This document shows positions 25,975 through 39,483 of a DNA stretch of 64,000 bases, in pieces (within the stretch, counting starts at the first letter, position 1; each line of letters starts with the position of its first letter). The position numbers and the translations under genes are program-made. The stretch comes from Pogona vitticeps (lineage: Eukaryota; Chordata; Lepidosauria; Squamata; Agamidae), in assembly GCF_051106095.1 (NCBI RefSeq), contig NC_135792.1:13263501-13327500 (forward strand). Reading direction: 5' to 3'. The notes under the pieces were generated by a model. The model ran no database searches. It was not told the origin of the DNA and saw only the letters and a program-made list of their open reading frames with translations.

Positions 25975-27799
25975 ATGAAGTTGCCTGTTTAAGATTCCTT
26001 TAAAGTGCTGTTTCCTTGGACTCTCTAACATTTCCTGGAATACTTGCTAAAGAACTGTGACTAAAAAGGAAAAAAAATGCAGCAGTGTTCCTAAGTTCTG
26101 AAGTCTTTGTGTCAACAAGAAAGCGGATTATTTCACAAGCGCTCGGAGCAACTGAACAGTAAATACTTCACTTATGGTAAAGGGCCACTGAAACTGTTAT
26201 CCCCTGCTGACAGAGACATTTCCAGTTCTTATTACTAATCCAGAGCATAGTCGTATAATAGGAAATTCACACTAAGGCGTTAACTTAAGGGGTTTAACCT
26301 TCCTGCCTTGTGACTATCTAAAGGGTCTCAAATTGGTTTCAGGTAAATTAAAAAAACAACAACCTCAACACAACTGATTTATGAAGCAGCAGCTTCCCAG
26401 GGAAAGAGAGAAAGGAAGACTGAACAACTTCTTAAGCCTTGTAGTTTCTAGCTGGATTGTTTCTTTTTTCAGTCTATAGAAGAATTCCTTCCTGTTCCGG
26501 GGATACACACAACATGAAACAAGTTGGTATCTTGCTAATTACTTTGTTTTCTAGATCTTATTTTCAGTATACAATGCTACAGTAAGATGACCAGAATGTA
26601 TGTATGCCCAAAAATGGACCCTTACGGTTCACCCAATTTTTAAAATGCAATTAGCTATATGGTCAGCAGGCATTTATCCAGTGGTGTTTCATTTTGATTT
26701 GCTTGAAATGCCATAATTTGGAGGAGCAGCAAGGGAGAAGTAGGGAAGAGGTAAACATTGAACCTGATTTCAAAGCAGAGAAAGGCTTCCCTCTCTAACA
26801 TTTAACAATCCAGTCCCTTGGACTGCCTGAAGATCAGATGGAAATTCAGCTGGTCGGATCCAGAATCTGTTTCTCACAAACGGAGAGTCTTCTTCCATCC
26901 CTGGGAGGCTCCTGGTCCAGTGGTCATTCTGGCAGAATGGAGAAAGGAAAAGTTTTTATCAGCGTCCCTTCTTCACGGTCTCTGAAACCTTCTCTAGGGA
27001 AGGCAGAGTGTCCTTGCAGAACAGTGAAGAAGGAAGTGCAGGCAGCTGTAGGGTGAGAGGGACGTTTGGGGCAAATTGCTTTCTCTCTTCCTTGCTTCCT
27101 GAAGCAATCTGAGCAGAAATCTATTCGGGGCCGGTTTCTGTCAGTGGAAAACCACTCTAGATCCAACCAGCCACAGGTAACTTACTAGACAAGAGTCCAC
27201 TAATGCTGAACCGTTAGTAACGTCAAGACAGTTACTAAGTTCACTAACAATACAGCTGTTAATTCTTTTCTACTAATTTTCCCACCTCTGGATGCAACCA
27301 GGTGGAAGTGACCACAAACAAGCTAGACTTCTTTTGACGTTCTTATGAACTGGCCACTACAGGTGTTGCATTGGCTTAATGTTTTAGCTCCCCAAAAGGG
27401 CTTCTTTCACATCTTGCTCAAAGCCTTGAGCTCTTTTCCTTTGGCTACAATTCTGGCACATGGTTTGGCAGCTTATCCTCTGTTTACCAAAGTGAACAGC
27501 TCACTTTCAGACATTTTCTTCATTATATGTCCTTCAGTTTGAACCCTCTCCCAGTTCAGAGGTGGGAAAGTTCATGCCATGTCCCTGCACGTCCTTTTAC
27601 ATAGTGTGGGCAGCGTATAATTTAAATAGATAAAAATAAATAATAATATTTCGTTGCTTACAAAATGATTGTACACAAATCTGAACTAGTGTTTCAAGGA
27701 GTGTAGGTTATATTTCTTGTGTATCTAATTTACAACCATAGGCTGCAATAAATAAGCTAGAAGCTCACTGCTCTCATGGTGCTAATTGAATTCTCCATA

Positions 27800-27976
<177 letters not shown>

Positions 27977-30810
27977 ATTTCTGAAATTGGGCAAATGGAA
28001 ACAATTTTGTATACGATTTTGAACTTTGAATGCTAAATGCAGAAGTAGCTTGAGATATTTATCTACGTATCTCAGATCATTTTTGTTTATAAATTATATG
28101 TATCAGAACATGACTGAAAGACAAACAATATTGTCATGACTGAGAGTTTACAGGAATATTTGAAATTTGTGAAAGATGGGATTTAGCATATGAAGGATTT
28201 TTCTTGACAAAGGAACCTATAATGGAAATTAAGAAGTGACGTTTTTAATATTCAGGGTACTGTAATCAGCTTTTTGTTACAAACTTCAGATTGATTAGAA
28301 TGGGCTTCAGTGACAAAACTAAAGAATATGTGGCTACTGCTGTCACATCTGGATGCGTACCAGCTATTGTTCCTGTTCCTGTTACTTTGTGAATTTAATT
28401 CTCTCGTTGATATTGTATCATCAGCATGAATACCCTGTGTATTGAGAAATAGGAAATTATTTAATCTCAGCATAGAGCAGAGTGAAACGAAACAATAAAG
28501 GCCAACACTGAAGCATCTGTTAGAACGACTTGAATTAAAGAAGGGGAAAACGGACTACAGGAAGCTGTAAGGTGAGAGGGAAGTAGGGACAAAGTGACTT
28601 TTGGAAACACTAACATGGTTCAATGTTTAAAAAGCAAGTTCCTGGGCATTCCAGGTTTCTTGAACCATTAGGATATCAAATGGATATCAAAAAGTTAAAA
28701 AAATCTCATACTCTTATTTAACCTGAGATTATATGAGTACAACATTTCACATCCCATCTTTATGGCATTTAAAGTTCAGTAAAACTTACAAAAGTGACAT
28801 GTTCTTTTTTATTTATCTTCTTGAAGCTCTGGTGATAGTTCTTGGCCATATACCTTTCCCCTGATAATGTGTCCTGCCTTTGTACTACACTACATTATAA
28901 GAAAACAATGAAAATATAAGCTTCTGAAAATAGTACAGTTAACTGTTAATTTTAAGGCATGTAGATCTTTTTTGGAAGAACACAGTATGTGCAGAACTGT
29001 TGAAATGAATTCTGTACACCTTGTGTTTTATTAACTTAATAGTAAAGTTGGCGTCTTTTTCAACAAACCGACTATAGCCTCAATATGAAGAATTTGATTT
29101 TATCTTATGCAGCAATATAGCTTACTTTTACTGACATTTTAGTTTCCACATGGTGCCATCGGTTCATTCCTCAAAATGTGCACACTTGTTACGGGGAAGC
29201 CTTAAGCCTGGAACCAGCTGATTGATCACATTACCAGCCTTGATATACAATCAGTTTATGTGTTAGGTTTCTCTTTTTGCATCTTTCAGAAATATGGTAT
29301 TCCTTTCCTTTCAGTTCTAGGATAATTAAGAAAGTTAAATGCTTCAACATGTACTGCTAACTATAGTATGTGTGTGTGTTTCACTTAATTTTTAAAGGAG
29401 CAGATTCGGTGCTCTGAGTTGTACTGTATTTCAGCCTTTGCCTTATGGTTCCATGATGGACAAGGATTCCAATAATACCTCTGGCTGAAATACTGCTGTG
29501 CATTTGATTAGAAATAGATTTCATTGAGATCAATTGAAAGTATTCTCAAATAGATGTGCAGGAGATAATGTCCTTATGGTTTGTTGAGTTTTATTCAGAT
29601 GTGGAAACTGTTTTACTGATCTAGTGTGCTGCACTTATACGAACTGACAAATTGAACTGACAATATCCTATAGACTAGTGGGAGGCGACAATGTAGGAGA
29701 GGGTAATGCAACCACTCTTCTCTGGTCTGCTTATCCTGCCTTTGGATCCACAGGAGATCTACACATAAAAATCCTATGACTGTGGATTAAACTAGATCCT
29801 TATTTTGTGAAGAGTTAACTTGCATGGTGGTTTGGGCCTGTATATGTGTAGATTCTGTAGTTTTTGAATGTTGGTCCGTTTGAATGTTGGCTGAGTAAAA
29901 AGCCCCAGTGATGTATTATGTGGGATTTTCTCCAGTTGTTGCACAGATGGTGACCTTTACCACAGAAACATAACTTCTGCTTGCACATTGAAGTCCTCGA
30001 TGCCTCACTGCATAAGTGATTAAAAGGTTGAAACCCCTTGTGCTATTATCAGTTGTGGAAATGGTTTGGCACAATAGGATTTTGCCCTGCGTCAACGATG
30101 CATCAGGCAATGTGATGTGCAGTGGGTTTGGAAGTAACTTGGCATGTGAGATTGGCTGGTGTGATCTTCTCCCTGCTCCCAAAGACTAAATCAAAATTTG
30201 TCTGAACCAGCCGTTTAGTTACTATATAAGTAACTTCCTTACAACCATACTATTAGAATCCATAGGAGTTGCTTCCTGTTAAGTTTGGGTTTAGCAACTT
30301 CACCAGTAGAAGCTATTTTTCTTGCAGCTACACATTGTCTTAAGTTGAAAGACAGATGGGATTCAGCCAGTTACTGCATTTAAAGCACTTATGTAATCAT
30401 TAAAATAAAAATGTACAGTTGGTGCTCAAAGTAATGTTAAAATATATTTAATAGTTTTGCATTTGATATTCATGGGCATGGGTATATATATATATTTTTA
30501 AGAAAAGGAATTGTAATACTGCGGCACTGCTTTTTATAGCCAAAGTATAAAACCTTTAGAAAACTGACATGTAAATGATTGCAGATATCTCTCTTGCTGT
30601 ATATTATTGATAGGATGGCTTATTTTATAAGATCTTTCCTGCACATTAAGTTGCATGCCTTAAGCTTTCTCTAGGATTGTCATGTTTGGAAACTATGGAA
30701 GCAAACTTTGTAGTACCACTTTGGCTACCTTCTGAAATATTGTACATTGTTAGAATAATTTATTTTGCTTTACAGAAGTTTTGTCATGTATTGACTAATT
30801 GTATTTTGGT

Positions 30811-30816
30811 AATAAA
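30811..30816 (+). terminator. ZNF507: Candidate poly(A) signal of ZNF507
   Basis: AATAAA followed within about 30 bases by GT-rich sequence (TTTTGTTG; ATGTTTGGTTG). It is the last strong signal before the DPY19L3 island. Confidence 0.4.
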
Positions 30817-30839
30817 CTCTTTTGTTGAACACACTGATA

Positions 30840-33540
30840 CATATGTTTGGTTGCATTACATGCATATTCCAACTGAACAGAGGAATTTTAGCTTGTTTGT
30901 CAAATCCTTATGTGATCATGTGAAGACAATTGCATAACTTTTTCGTCCTCTCTAACAGGCTATTGTGTATCTGATGTTCCAATAATTCTAAAACCAGGGA
31001 TATGAATGGTTGTGAACCTGAATGTATGAAGAGAAGCCAGCAAGAGGTGGGGGGGGGGAATTGCTGTACGGATGCCTTGGGTGCCTGTCTTTTCACCAAC
31101 TTAATCTTGACCAATATGTTTTCTATTGGTTTCTGAAACAAAGACATACTGTACTATGTACATAGAATTTTACAGTCCAAATGTTAGTGTTGCTACCATG
31201 AATTCAGTGTGTCCCGCATATCACTCTTAACCCATTCTCCAATATAGGATGTTGATTTACTTTAAAACATGCTTTATAAAATGCTGAGATAGTAACATGA
31301 TTGATTGTTAACACTATGGCTTAAATGCAAAATTAGTCATACTGTACTTAGAACAAACCCACGTTCATGTGACTCAGTCATGACAAACTTAACTTTCATG
31401 GCAATGGATTTAAATATTTGGATTTAACTACAAATTACTGATCTGTGTAATGATTTTATGATCTCACACCTTTGTGTTCTCAGTCCAGGAGGGTAGCTTA
31501 CATAACATGCAATGCATCATGCGTTGGATATTTATCTGTGTCCAGGACTGTAGAAGACAGGTTGCTTATCAAGGCCAGATCCAGCATGTTTAATAACCAA
31601 TATGTCCCAAATTGTATGAATTTAAGCTAATAATGTGTTAAAAATGATATGTATCTTTTTCTCTGGCGATTTTAATGTAACTACATGCCCCACTTTCATT
31701 TAAGACAGACATTTAAAAGGGATTTTGAGCTGAATTGTAATTGTCCTATTATGGAATTCTTTTACTTTTTAAAAAAGAAGTACATATTTAATAGGTATCT
31801 AAAATATCTAGTATCACTAAGACAATTACTAGGTCCATATATTTTCAGACCTGTTTTTTTCTGGCTTTTCAAATATAAAAGGCATTCTTCCAAAGATAAG
31901 TGGATTGCTCATGGAGGATTAAGAATACAAAGGAAGCCGGATCCTCTGATCACTGGTTCCGTGTGTTGCGCCAAGTGTCTTTGCCAAAAATCGATGTAAT
32001 TTGGCAAAAGTGGATGCATTTCAGCTATTTAATTAGAAAATTCCTTTTTTTTCCTGTTAAAAAATTATCAAGGTGTGTCATTTTAAAAATGCAAAACTAA
32101 TCAGCTTTTCTTTAAATCCTGAAAACACAATACACAATACAAAACAATAACTTCTTGGTCCAATTCTACTCTAGCAATTCAGAATATTCTGAGTTATCAA
32201 TGTTTGAACATCTCGGATCCCTGCAAATGCTGGATTAGCTGTGAGAAACATTTGTAGGTGGGTTTGATACAGGACTTCAGCCATTTTCTCTGCTTCTAAG
32301 AAACGCCCTGCTAGATCAGATCAAATAGTCACCTCACCTAAAATGTTATATTTGTGCAATATTTTGCTTCTAATAATAGTCATTGAGAAGCTTGCAGGAA
32401 GGGCATGAAGGAAATAGATGTTTGTCAACAGTTCTGGAATACCTCGCTCGGTTCCACCACTCTTTACTTTCTTAATAGGATGACTAAGAGGGCTGAAGAA
32501 GAGAAGTCCCCATGCAGATTTTCTCACATCCAGCAGAAATCCTTTATCTTCAGACTCGTCAGCCATGAAATGAACCAAATGAGAAGGAAAAGGCTGAGGG
32601 TGGGGGTTCCCTAAGCATGCTGGTGAAATCCGGTTTTATTGTGTCTGAATAGGGCCCTAATCAAAGGCACACTCACTGCCTACTACATTATAGATCTAGA
32701 AGTAATGGAAGATGCTTTATCTTTGTGTCCTATTGACAAAGCCTGGATTAGTGTGTTACTGAAATCTATCTGCCACCCCTCCATCCAATTTAGAGAAACC
32801 GTGCTCCCTTGACTAGTAAGTTCAGAGAACACCCCCTAAGGGAAGACACCCCTTAGAAAAGTCTATAATTCAAGCAGGTCCTATTTTCTTGGCTTCTGTG
32901 CCCTACCTACCTAGAACTGCTGGCCCTGAAGGGCCACCCATTGCCTCTCCTTGCTGTATAGATTGAAGATGGCAAGCAGTAAAATGACCCTCGTTTTCAG
33001 ATGTGGGTTGGAACTTCCGGAAATCTGGAAATGGGAATCTAAAAAATACCTGAATGGCACGTTCAATTTTATCACCCTTTTTCAATTTATATGCAGAACA
33101 TATCCTTTGAAATTAATAGAAGGAACATCAGTCATTTTATATGTGCTACAATATTGCTGGTACAACATAGCGATGAATTTAAATGGCAACTGACTGAAGA
33201 AGAAAGTGCAAAAATAGAATTACAGTTGAACGTTAAGAGAAGAACAATGTTTACAATGTCCAACTGTTGTTAGCGACGAAATTGAAATTATTAAAACTTT
33301 CCTACATCTAGTTTCAGTCATAAATCCAAGGAAGCCTTCAGCCAGGTGATCAGGAAAAGACCACTTTGGAACAGCAGCTGGGAAGAAACTAGAAAAGGGT
33401 CCTCAAAAATGATTTCACTGAAACCTGGTGTTGGAGAAAAGTCGTATCATGAGAAAGGAAAGGAAGTGGGTTCTGGATCAAATCCATCCCGTCATGAGAA
33501 GCGAAAACAAGCTGATCGTAATTTTAGGTATATGAGAGAG
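30840..33540. other. Intergenic gap between ZNF507 and DPY19L3
   Basis: About 2.7 kb with no convincing exon. The stretch at about 32285-32480 (ACGCCCTGCTAGATCAGATC; GCAGGAAGGGCATGAAGG) looks like an old dispersed retroposon of unassigned family. The rest is AT-rich and unassigned. Confidence 0.45.
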
Positions 33541-34280
33541 AAGGGAGTGACCGTCCTCACCCTCACCCTTCTGCACGGGGAGCGGGGGGGGGTGCGCGCT
33601 TGCTCCCGAGTAAGCCCCAAACGCCCCGCCGCCCCGGCCCTTCCCATCCTTCCATTTCTCTCTCTCTCACACACACACCCGCGCACCGCAAGCCCCTCTC
33701 CTTCCCACCCCCGCGACAACCAACGGGGGGCGCCCCTTTCCGCCACAGCCTCCCGCTTCCCCTCCGCGTCGTTCTCCCGCCTTCGTCTCTGAGGGAAGAG
33801 GAGGAGGAGGAGGAGGAAGGGCGGACGCGGAGCGCCTTCTTCCTCTCTCAGGCAGCCGCCTCGACCCTTCCCGCCGCGGGCAGGTAAGCAAAGGCACGGG
33901 GCGCCCTCCGCGGCGCCGAGGAAGGCGGGAGGAGAGGCGGATGAGGCGGGCTGGGGCGGGGGAGGCAGCGGGGGCGGCGGAGGCCTGGCGGGCAGGCGGG
34001 CGGGCGGGCGGGCGAGGGAGGGAAGGAAGGGGAGGCTGCGCAGCCGGACAAGGGCTTGGTGGGGGACGGAGAGCGGGCGGCAGCGCCTCCCTGCCTGCCT
34101 GCCGGCCTAGGCCCACGGCACCAAGCCGCCCTCGAGAGTTCTGGGTCGCGACCACACGTGCCGCGCAATCCCGTGTCTCTCAGACTCCCGCCGGCATCAA
34201 CCACGCAGATCGTGCCTTTGGGGGACCTCGCCCTCCCGCCGCCCCCCCTCCTCTTAAAAGCACTTCGTGCCTTTTAGTGT
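33540..34280 (+). promoter_or_regulatory. DPY19L3: CpG-island promoter of DPY19L3
   Basis: A sharp rise in GC and CpG. The island contains CT-rich and CCCGCC-type stretches, a GAG repeat at about 33797-33819, several GGGCGG/GGCGGG Sp1/KLF-like boxes, and no obvious TATA box. It surrounds a strong splice donor at 33883. Open frames here are side effects of GC richness. Confidence 0.75.
33780..33883 (+). other. DPY19L3: DPY19L3 non-coding exon 1 (start approximate)
   Basis: The donor GGGCAG followed by GTAAGCA is an excellent consensus at the centre of the island. The next exon opens upstream of the start codon, so this exon is probably all 5' UTR. The 5' boundary is a guess from the position of the GC peak. 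Confidence 0.5.
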
Positions 34281-34739
34281 CGTGAGGATGGTCTTTCTAG
34301 GCGCCCTTTGTGGTCCCTTGCGACACGAGTTTGGGGAGTGTGTGTGTGTGTGTTTGGGGGGGGGAGAAGGAAAGCAAAGATGGACCTCTTCTGCGCAAGA
34401 TGCAGGAGTTGCTCCGGGTGGGTCTTCGTGGCCCCCAGTCTGGACCTGGCTCGGGAGTGCCCGTGCCTTGCCCCGTATCACTGGGGGGGGGGGAAGGTCT
34501 ACTCGGGAGTGGCCATGAACACCCCCCCCCTTGGATAGAAACCCCATTGCTTCAGTCCCGCGGGCGGGGATGGCAGGCTGGAAAGACTCTGGCAAAGCCA
34601 GGAAGGACCTGTTATCATCCCAGTCTGTTGTTGGCGCATCTCTGAAGGATTGCTTTGCACATTTGCCCTCTTAGTTTGTTGCCAACAAAACTGGCACATG
34701 AATTTGTTTTTGCATCATAAATGAGAAGTACTTATTATT

Positions 34740-34870
34740 TTATTTGTTTCATTCTCAGCCTTTTCTCGAAGGAGCTCCCGTTTTCACAGTTCACCTCCTT
34801 CCTGTTTTGTATCTTCACAACAACCCTCTGAGGTAGGTTAGGCAGAGTGACTAGCCCAACATCATAGTAA
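34740..34870 (+). repeat. MIR/CORE-SINE-like fragment
   Basis: TCTTCACAACAACCCTCTGA followed by GGTAGGTTAGGCAGAGTGAC is the conserved core typical of MIR-type SINEs. The copy is old. Confidence 0.5.
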
Positions 34871-35169
34871 TAATTCTGCAGTGGAAAAAAACCCACATTT
34901 TGTTCACTGAGCCTTTCTCCCTGATAAATCTGCTTGGGATTGTCCTTTTTGCAATCTAATGGGCAGTTGATCTCTTTGAGAGTTCAGTGGATTCAAAGTC
35001 ATCAAGGTATATTTATAGGTAAACATGCATAAAATTGATTTACAGTGCAAACCTCTGCATATCTACCAAGAAAAAAGCCTTATTTTTCATTGGGACCTAA
35101 TGTGTGCACAGGATTACAGCCATGTGGTGGCAGAAGCTAATATGGATTAAAGTCCACGTAGACTGTACA

Positions 35170-35990
35170 GTTTGGATCCAGGATACAGGAAGAGCTGTTG
35201 TTCCGTGTCGTCAAGTCGCCTCTGACTTTTGTTGACCCTATGAATGAGAGATCTCCAAAATGACCTGCACAAATATACCTTGCTCTGCTCTTGTAACCTC
35301 AAGCCCGTGGGTTTCTTAAATCCATCTCGTATTTGGTCTTCCTCTTTTCCTGGAGCCTTCAATCCTTCCCAGCATTTTGTCTTTTCCAGAGAATCCTGCC
35401 TTCTCATTAACAGATTCAGTTTCATCATTTTTGCCTCCAGAGATCATTCAGGCTTGATTTGCTCTAGGACCCACTTGTTTGTCTTTCTGCCAGTCCAGAG
35501 CATCAGCAAAGCTCTCCTCCCACTATAAATATATATATTTATAGGATGTATACAGATCATCCACACTCTTGTATTCCTGATCACCATGTATCAGTGTGAC
35601 AGTTGGACAGAAAGACTTTCTGTCCAGCTGTCACACTGATACTTGGTGATCAGGAATAAAAGAGCGTGGATGATCTTGGCCTCCAACATCACATCCTTCC
35701 ATTTGACGATCCTTTCTAAACCTTCATCATTGCCCATCCAAGTCTCAGTCTTCCAGTTTCTTGGCTTCAGTCTCTCTTTTGGATGGATGATTGAACCAAG
35801 GAGTACAAAAAAATTAACTGTGTCAATTTCTTCATTGTCAACATGTAAGTTCTGTAGTTCTGGTGAAGTCATGATTTTGGTCTTCTCCATGTTCAACTGC
35901 AGTCCAGCTTTAACACTTTTTTCTTCTATGAAGGACTGCACCTGGCTATCTGAGTCTGTCCACTCTTTTGCCTTTCAAAAGAGGCCTTTA
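35170..35990 (-). repeat. Decayed RTE-clade LINE, 3' part
   Basis: On the minus strand the pieces VKAGLQLNMEKTKIM, EAKIIHALLFLITKYQC, then LMRRQDSLEK follow the order of the C-terminal half of BovB/RTE proteins. The + strand starts near GTCGTCAAGTCGCCTCTGAC, the usual RTE 3' end in reverse. Frames are broken many times, so this is an old copy of a different subfamily from the BovB in intron 2. It contains an inverted duplication at 35554-35676. Confidence 0.7.
35554..35676. repeat. 61-bp inverted duplication (hairpin)
   Basis: Bases 35554-35614 are the reverse complement of 35616-35676 with about four mismatches, around a single-base centre. Both arms carry the same short piece of RTE coding sequence, for example CAGTGTGACAGTTGGACAG in the left arm. 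Confidence 0.85.
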
Positions 35991-36783
35991 TTTCTGTTCA
36001 ACCATTCTTGTCTCAGAGGCTTGTTTCGTGGGGGCACGAGAGAAAGCTTTATTGGTGGCTGCTCCCAGATTTCTGTAGCTCCCTTCCGTCTTTTCACCCA
36101 GTAGCCAAAAACATTTTTATTTCAGCAGAGCTTTGGCCACTGCTGAGGACCTTGTAATGGCAGCTGTTGCTTTGCTGTTATAGTTGTTGTTTTAAAATAT
36201 TTTTAAACTGTATTAATTGGTTATTTGTTTTAATCTGCTGCTGTTTTTGTCCTGTAATTTACTTGGGTTTTTAACCACAGCTGATTTTAAAATTTCCATT
36301 GTAGGCTACCTTGCAGCCTGCAAGAGAGATAAGCATGATATAGATAAAAATAAATTAATTGAATAGAAATCTGGTGAAATGGATTCTACTCTTCCATATC
36401 TTTTACAGTTCTGGTTTTAGGGTGGAAGGGGTGACCCTTTAAGTACATCATGACTCAGTGGGGATTTTCTTATACTGTATATATTTGAGATTGCACAGAA
36501 TTAAATTTCTTGTATTTTATGGGGGGGGGTTGCCCCATTATTTACATTTTTCCTCAGTGGCCAGGTCAACACAGTATTGCATGCATCTGCGGAAGCGGGC
36601 TCTGGGTCATGTTTATTGTAATTTCATTCTTCTCTTTATAGATCTGTTAGTCTTCAAAGAGCCACAGGCCTTATTTGTATCTAACTTTCAGCATGAATAA
36701 TGTAATGCATGTTGCAGGGCCCCCTCCCCCATCCTTTCGCCCACCCTTGTTCTTCATCAGGAACGTTTGAAATCCACTCTTTG

Positions 36784-37443
36784 TAGAGATGGGGACAACT
36801 CTCCATTTTGGCGAGTCGTCCCACTTCGTGAGTCATCAAAAGTTGACGACCCAGGAAGCACGAAGTTGCCCCCATGAAACAATAAATAACAAAGTTATTC
36901 GTCGATTCATGGGGGGTTATTTAAAAATGCCCCTGCTGCCACCCCCCCCCACAGCCAGCCACCCCAACAGCTTACCTCCCCGCACCATTCCTCTCTCTAC
37001 CTTAGTCCCCCCACCAACACCCCCTTACTATAATCACCGCCGCCAAGGCCTCCATCTGGCCTCCCAGCCATGGCATGTAAAAAGGGAGACTGGCTGTCCT
37101 TTGAAAAGATGGTGGCTGTGGCTTCATTTAGGGTAGGGAAGCTGCAGCTGCTATCTTTGCAAAGGGCAGCCTGGACTCCCTTATGGCAGGCTAAGGGGGT
37201 ATGTAGGGTGGTAGGCCGTGGGGGTGGGTGGCTGTGGGGGTGAGTGGCTTCCTATTGGCAGCTGGTAAGCAGAATGTTTTTTAATATATATAAATATGAA
37301 GGACAAATAAAAATGGGTAAATATTTGTCCCTTCACATTCATGAGGATCTCTGGAACCCACGAATATGAAAGGACGAATATTTAACGAATTGGCTATTTT
37401 CGTCGAAAAAGCCGATCCGTTTTTATATTTGTCCTCATCTCTA
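36784..37443. mobile_element. DNA transposon with TAGAGATGGG-type ends
   Basis: The left end TAGAGATGGGGACAACTC and the right end ATTTGTCCTCATCTCTA are inverted repeats almost the same as those of the element at 2979-3377. Internal blocks also pair (AACAAAGTTATTCGTCGATT resembles the inverse of ATTTAACGAATTGGCTA). It is 660 bp and has no transposase. The interior includes runs of C and a TATATA stretch. Confidence 0.55.
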
Positions 37444-39460
37444 ACTGTTACTGTTGATCTGGAATGAGTACTATGGCACCTTAATGGCTAACAAAAGTTA
37501 TAGATGCGTAATTTGTTTATAATGGAACCTGCAAATTCAGATGCAGTTAGGAAGAACTGCACATGATAACAGCCACAAGGCCGTGAGATACAAGGGATTA
37601 TTGCTTAGGTAAGAATCCACATGCAAGTTCTTCTTGAGCTTAGGAAAGACCTGCCACTATTACCATTCATGTTTCAAATGAGTTTTGTTTATGTGTTCAT
37701 TTTTCCTGGCAGAGCCTTTCATATAGAAAGGATAGATGGAATTGCTGATTCTTCTCCAGGCATAACCCTTTTCGTATTCTTCCCATTCATTTTATTATTG
37801 TCCTGCAGTCCTTTTTTGTTTGTGCTTCTTTAGCCTATACTTTGCATTTATCCAATACCTGTTGGAATGCTGCATCTCAAGGGTTTGCCCCCTCTTCCCA
37901 TATTTGCCCTGCCTCTGAGAACTTACCGTAGATGACATGGCAACTTATATTTACCTGTTATATAGTTCTTCTTCCATTGGTTCTATCTTGGGTTTTGAAT
38001 TTCCATTCATTATTCTTATCAGAAGATAGGTGATAATGAAGGTGAGCCCTAAGATTTGAAGTAGCAAGGAAGGTTGCTTTGAAGTGTGGCCCAATGAACT
38101 TGAACATGCATCATTCCACAAACAGCAGATAAACATCTACATCTGAACTGGGCAATTTGCATATTTTAAGTGTGAACAGCACTCTTATTCTGTTTCTGGT
38201 TATTAAAGATATCTACATCCAGAATATCTTAATTCTATAATTATTTTTTGTAGCTCGAACACAGAGAGGATCACAGATGCTGCTTGAGTATTCACCCAGA
38301 CTGAAGGACAAATTGCCCTAAAAATTACCAAAATGGGTATTCATAGGCAAAGTGTAAGATTAAACAGTGGTGCAGACATTAAATGATTGATGTAAAAGAT
38401 TTGTCCTTGTTGATGTTCAGTCTGTAATGTTGATATAGCAGTTACAATGCTAATGTGAGCATTCAGTTGCATGAGGGAAGCCTGGTGGCTGAATAGCATA
38501 CATATCACGTATTATAAATTATGAAGGGCATAATATAGGGTGAAGAAAGCCCCATGTGCCTTGTTACCCTCCAAGGCAATGCAGTCTGTCAGCTTTGCAT
38601 GCTAGGTGCTTGAAAATTCCTTCCTCTACCCAGTATTTTGCTATCTCCATCAGACAGTGTCAGTTGATGCCAACCAGTTGTCATGGCCTGGAATAAGTAT
38701 ACCATTGCCACAGAATATGGGAGGGGGTGGGAGGATAGCTGTCTTTCCATAAATGTTGACAAAATTTCAGGTAATGAACAGTTCCTCTCATAAAGCTAAA
38801 TATTTGCAGAACAAGATCTAAATGCATGCAGAGCAAGCGCTAATTCTCTTCTCTCCAGATATGTATGTAACCATGCTTCTTTGACGCCATTCACTATTTC
38901 ATTAGTATTTCAGAATTGTTATTAAGACTTTATTGTGAAACAGTCTTGCCAGGTTAGATATTATTGTTGGGCAAAATTTTTCCCTCTTAAAAATGTGGCT
39001 GCTCCAAAAAGAATGTGCATCAATAAACCATTCAAATGTTAGTGATCTAGCAAAGCTGCTAGCTTTGCAGTGGGTTAAAACTTTCTTTCCCCACCCTTCC
39101 TCAATGTTCTCTCTCTTTGCTCTTTTTCTTCTACTCCCACTCTTTTTTCTTTCTAGTTGTTGTTCCTTTCCCTCCAGTGTTTGTTCAGTCTTTATGATGG
39201 CTCCTTTCCCTCACCTCCCCTTTCTCTCAGAAACAGGAGCTTTCCTCCCCCAGACTCAATAGTTGAAAACGGGTAGAGCCGCCTGTGAAGGAATGTCTCT
39301 CCTAGACCTGCCCCTTGTGTTGTTGCCCTTTCTAGTTAGGGTAGGTCTGGCAGCTGAGGGCTGGAAATGGCCTGTCGGCTGCGTTCAGATTTTTAAGGAA
39401 CTGAAATAAAAAACACCAGAGTGAGGAAAGTGGGAGAGACCGATGAATCTGCACCTATAA

Positions 39461-39483
39461 AGAGAGAGAGAGAGAGAGAGAGT
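39461..39483. repeat. (GA)n microsatellite
   Basis: An uninterrupted GA run of about 11 units in DPY19L3 intron 1. Confidence 0.9.

Noticed and set aside
33492-34645. Long Pro/Arg/Gly-rich open frames around the DPY19L3 CpG island
   Set aside because: Low-complexity products of a GC-rich promoter, present on both strands, with no known domain.
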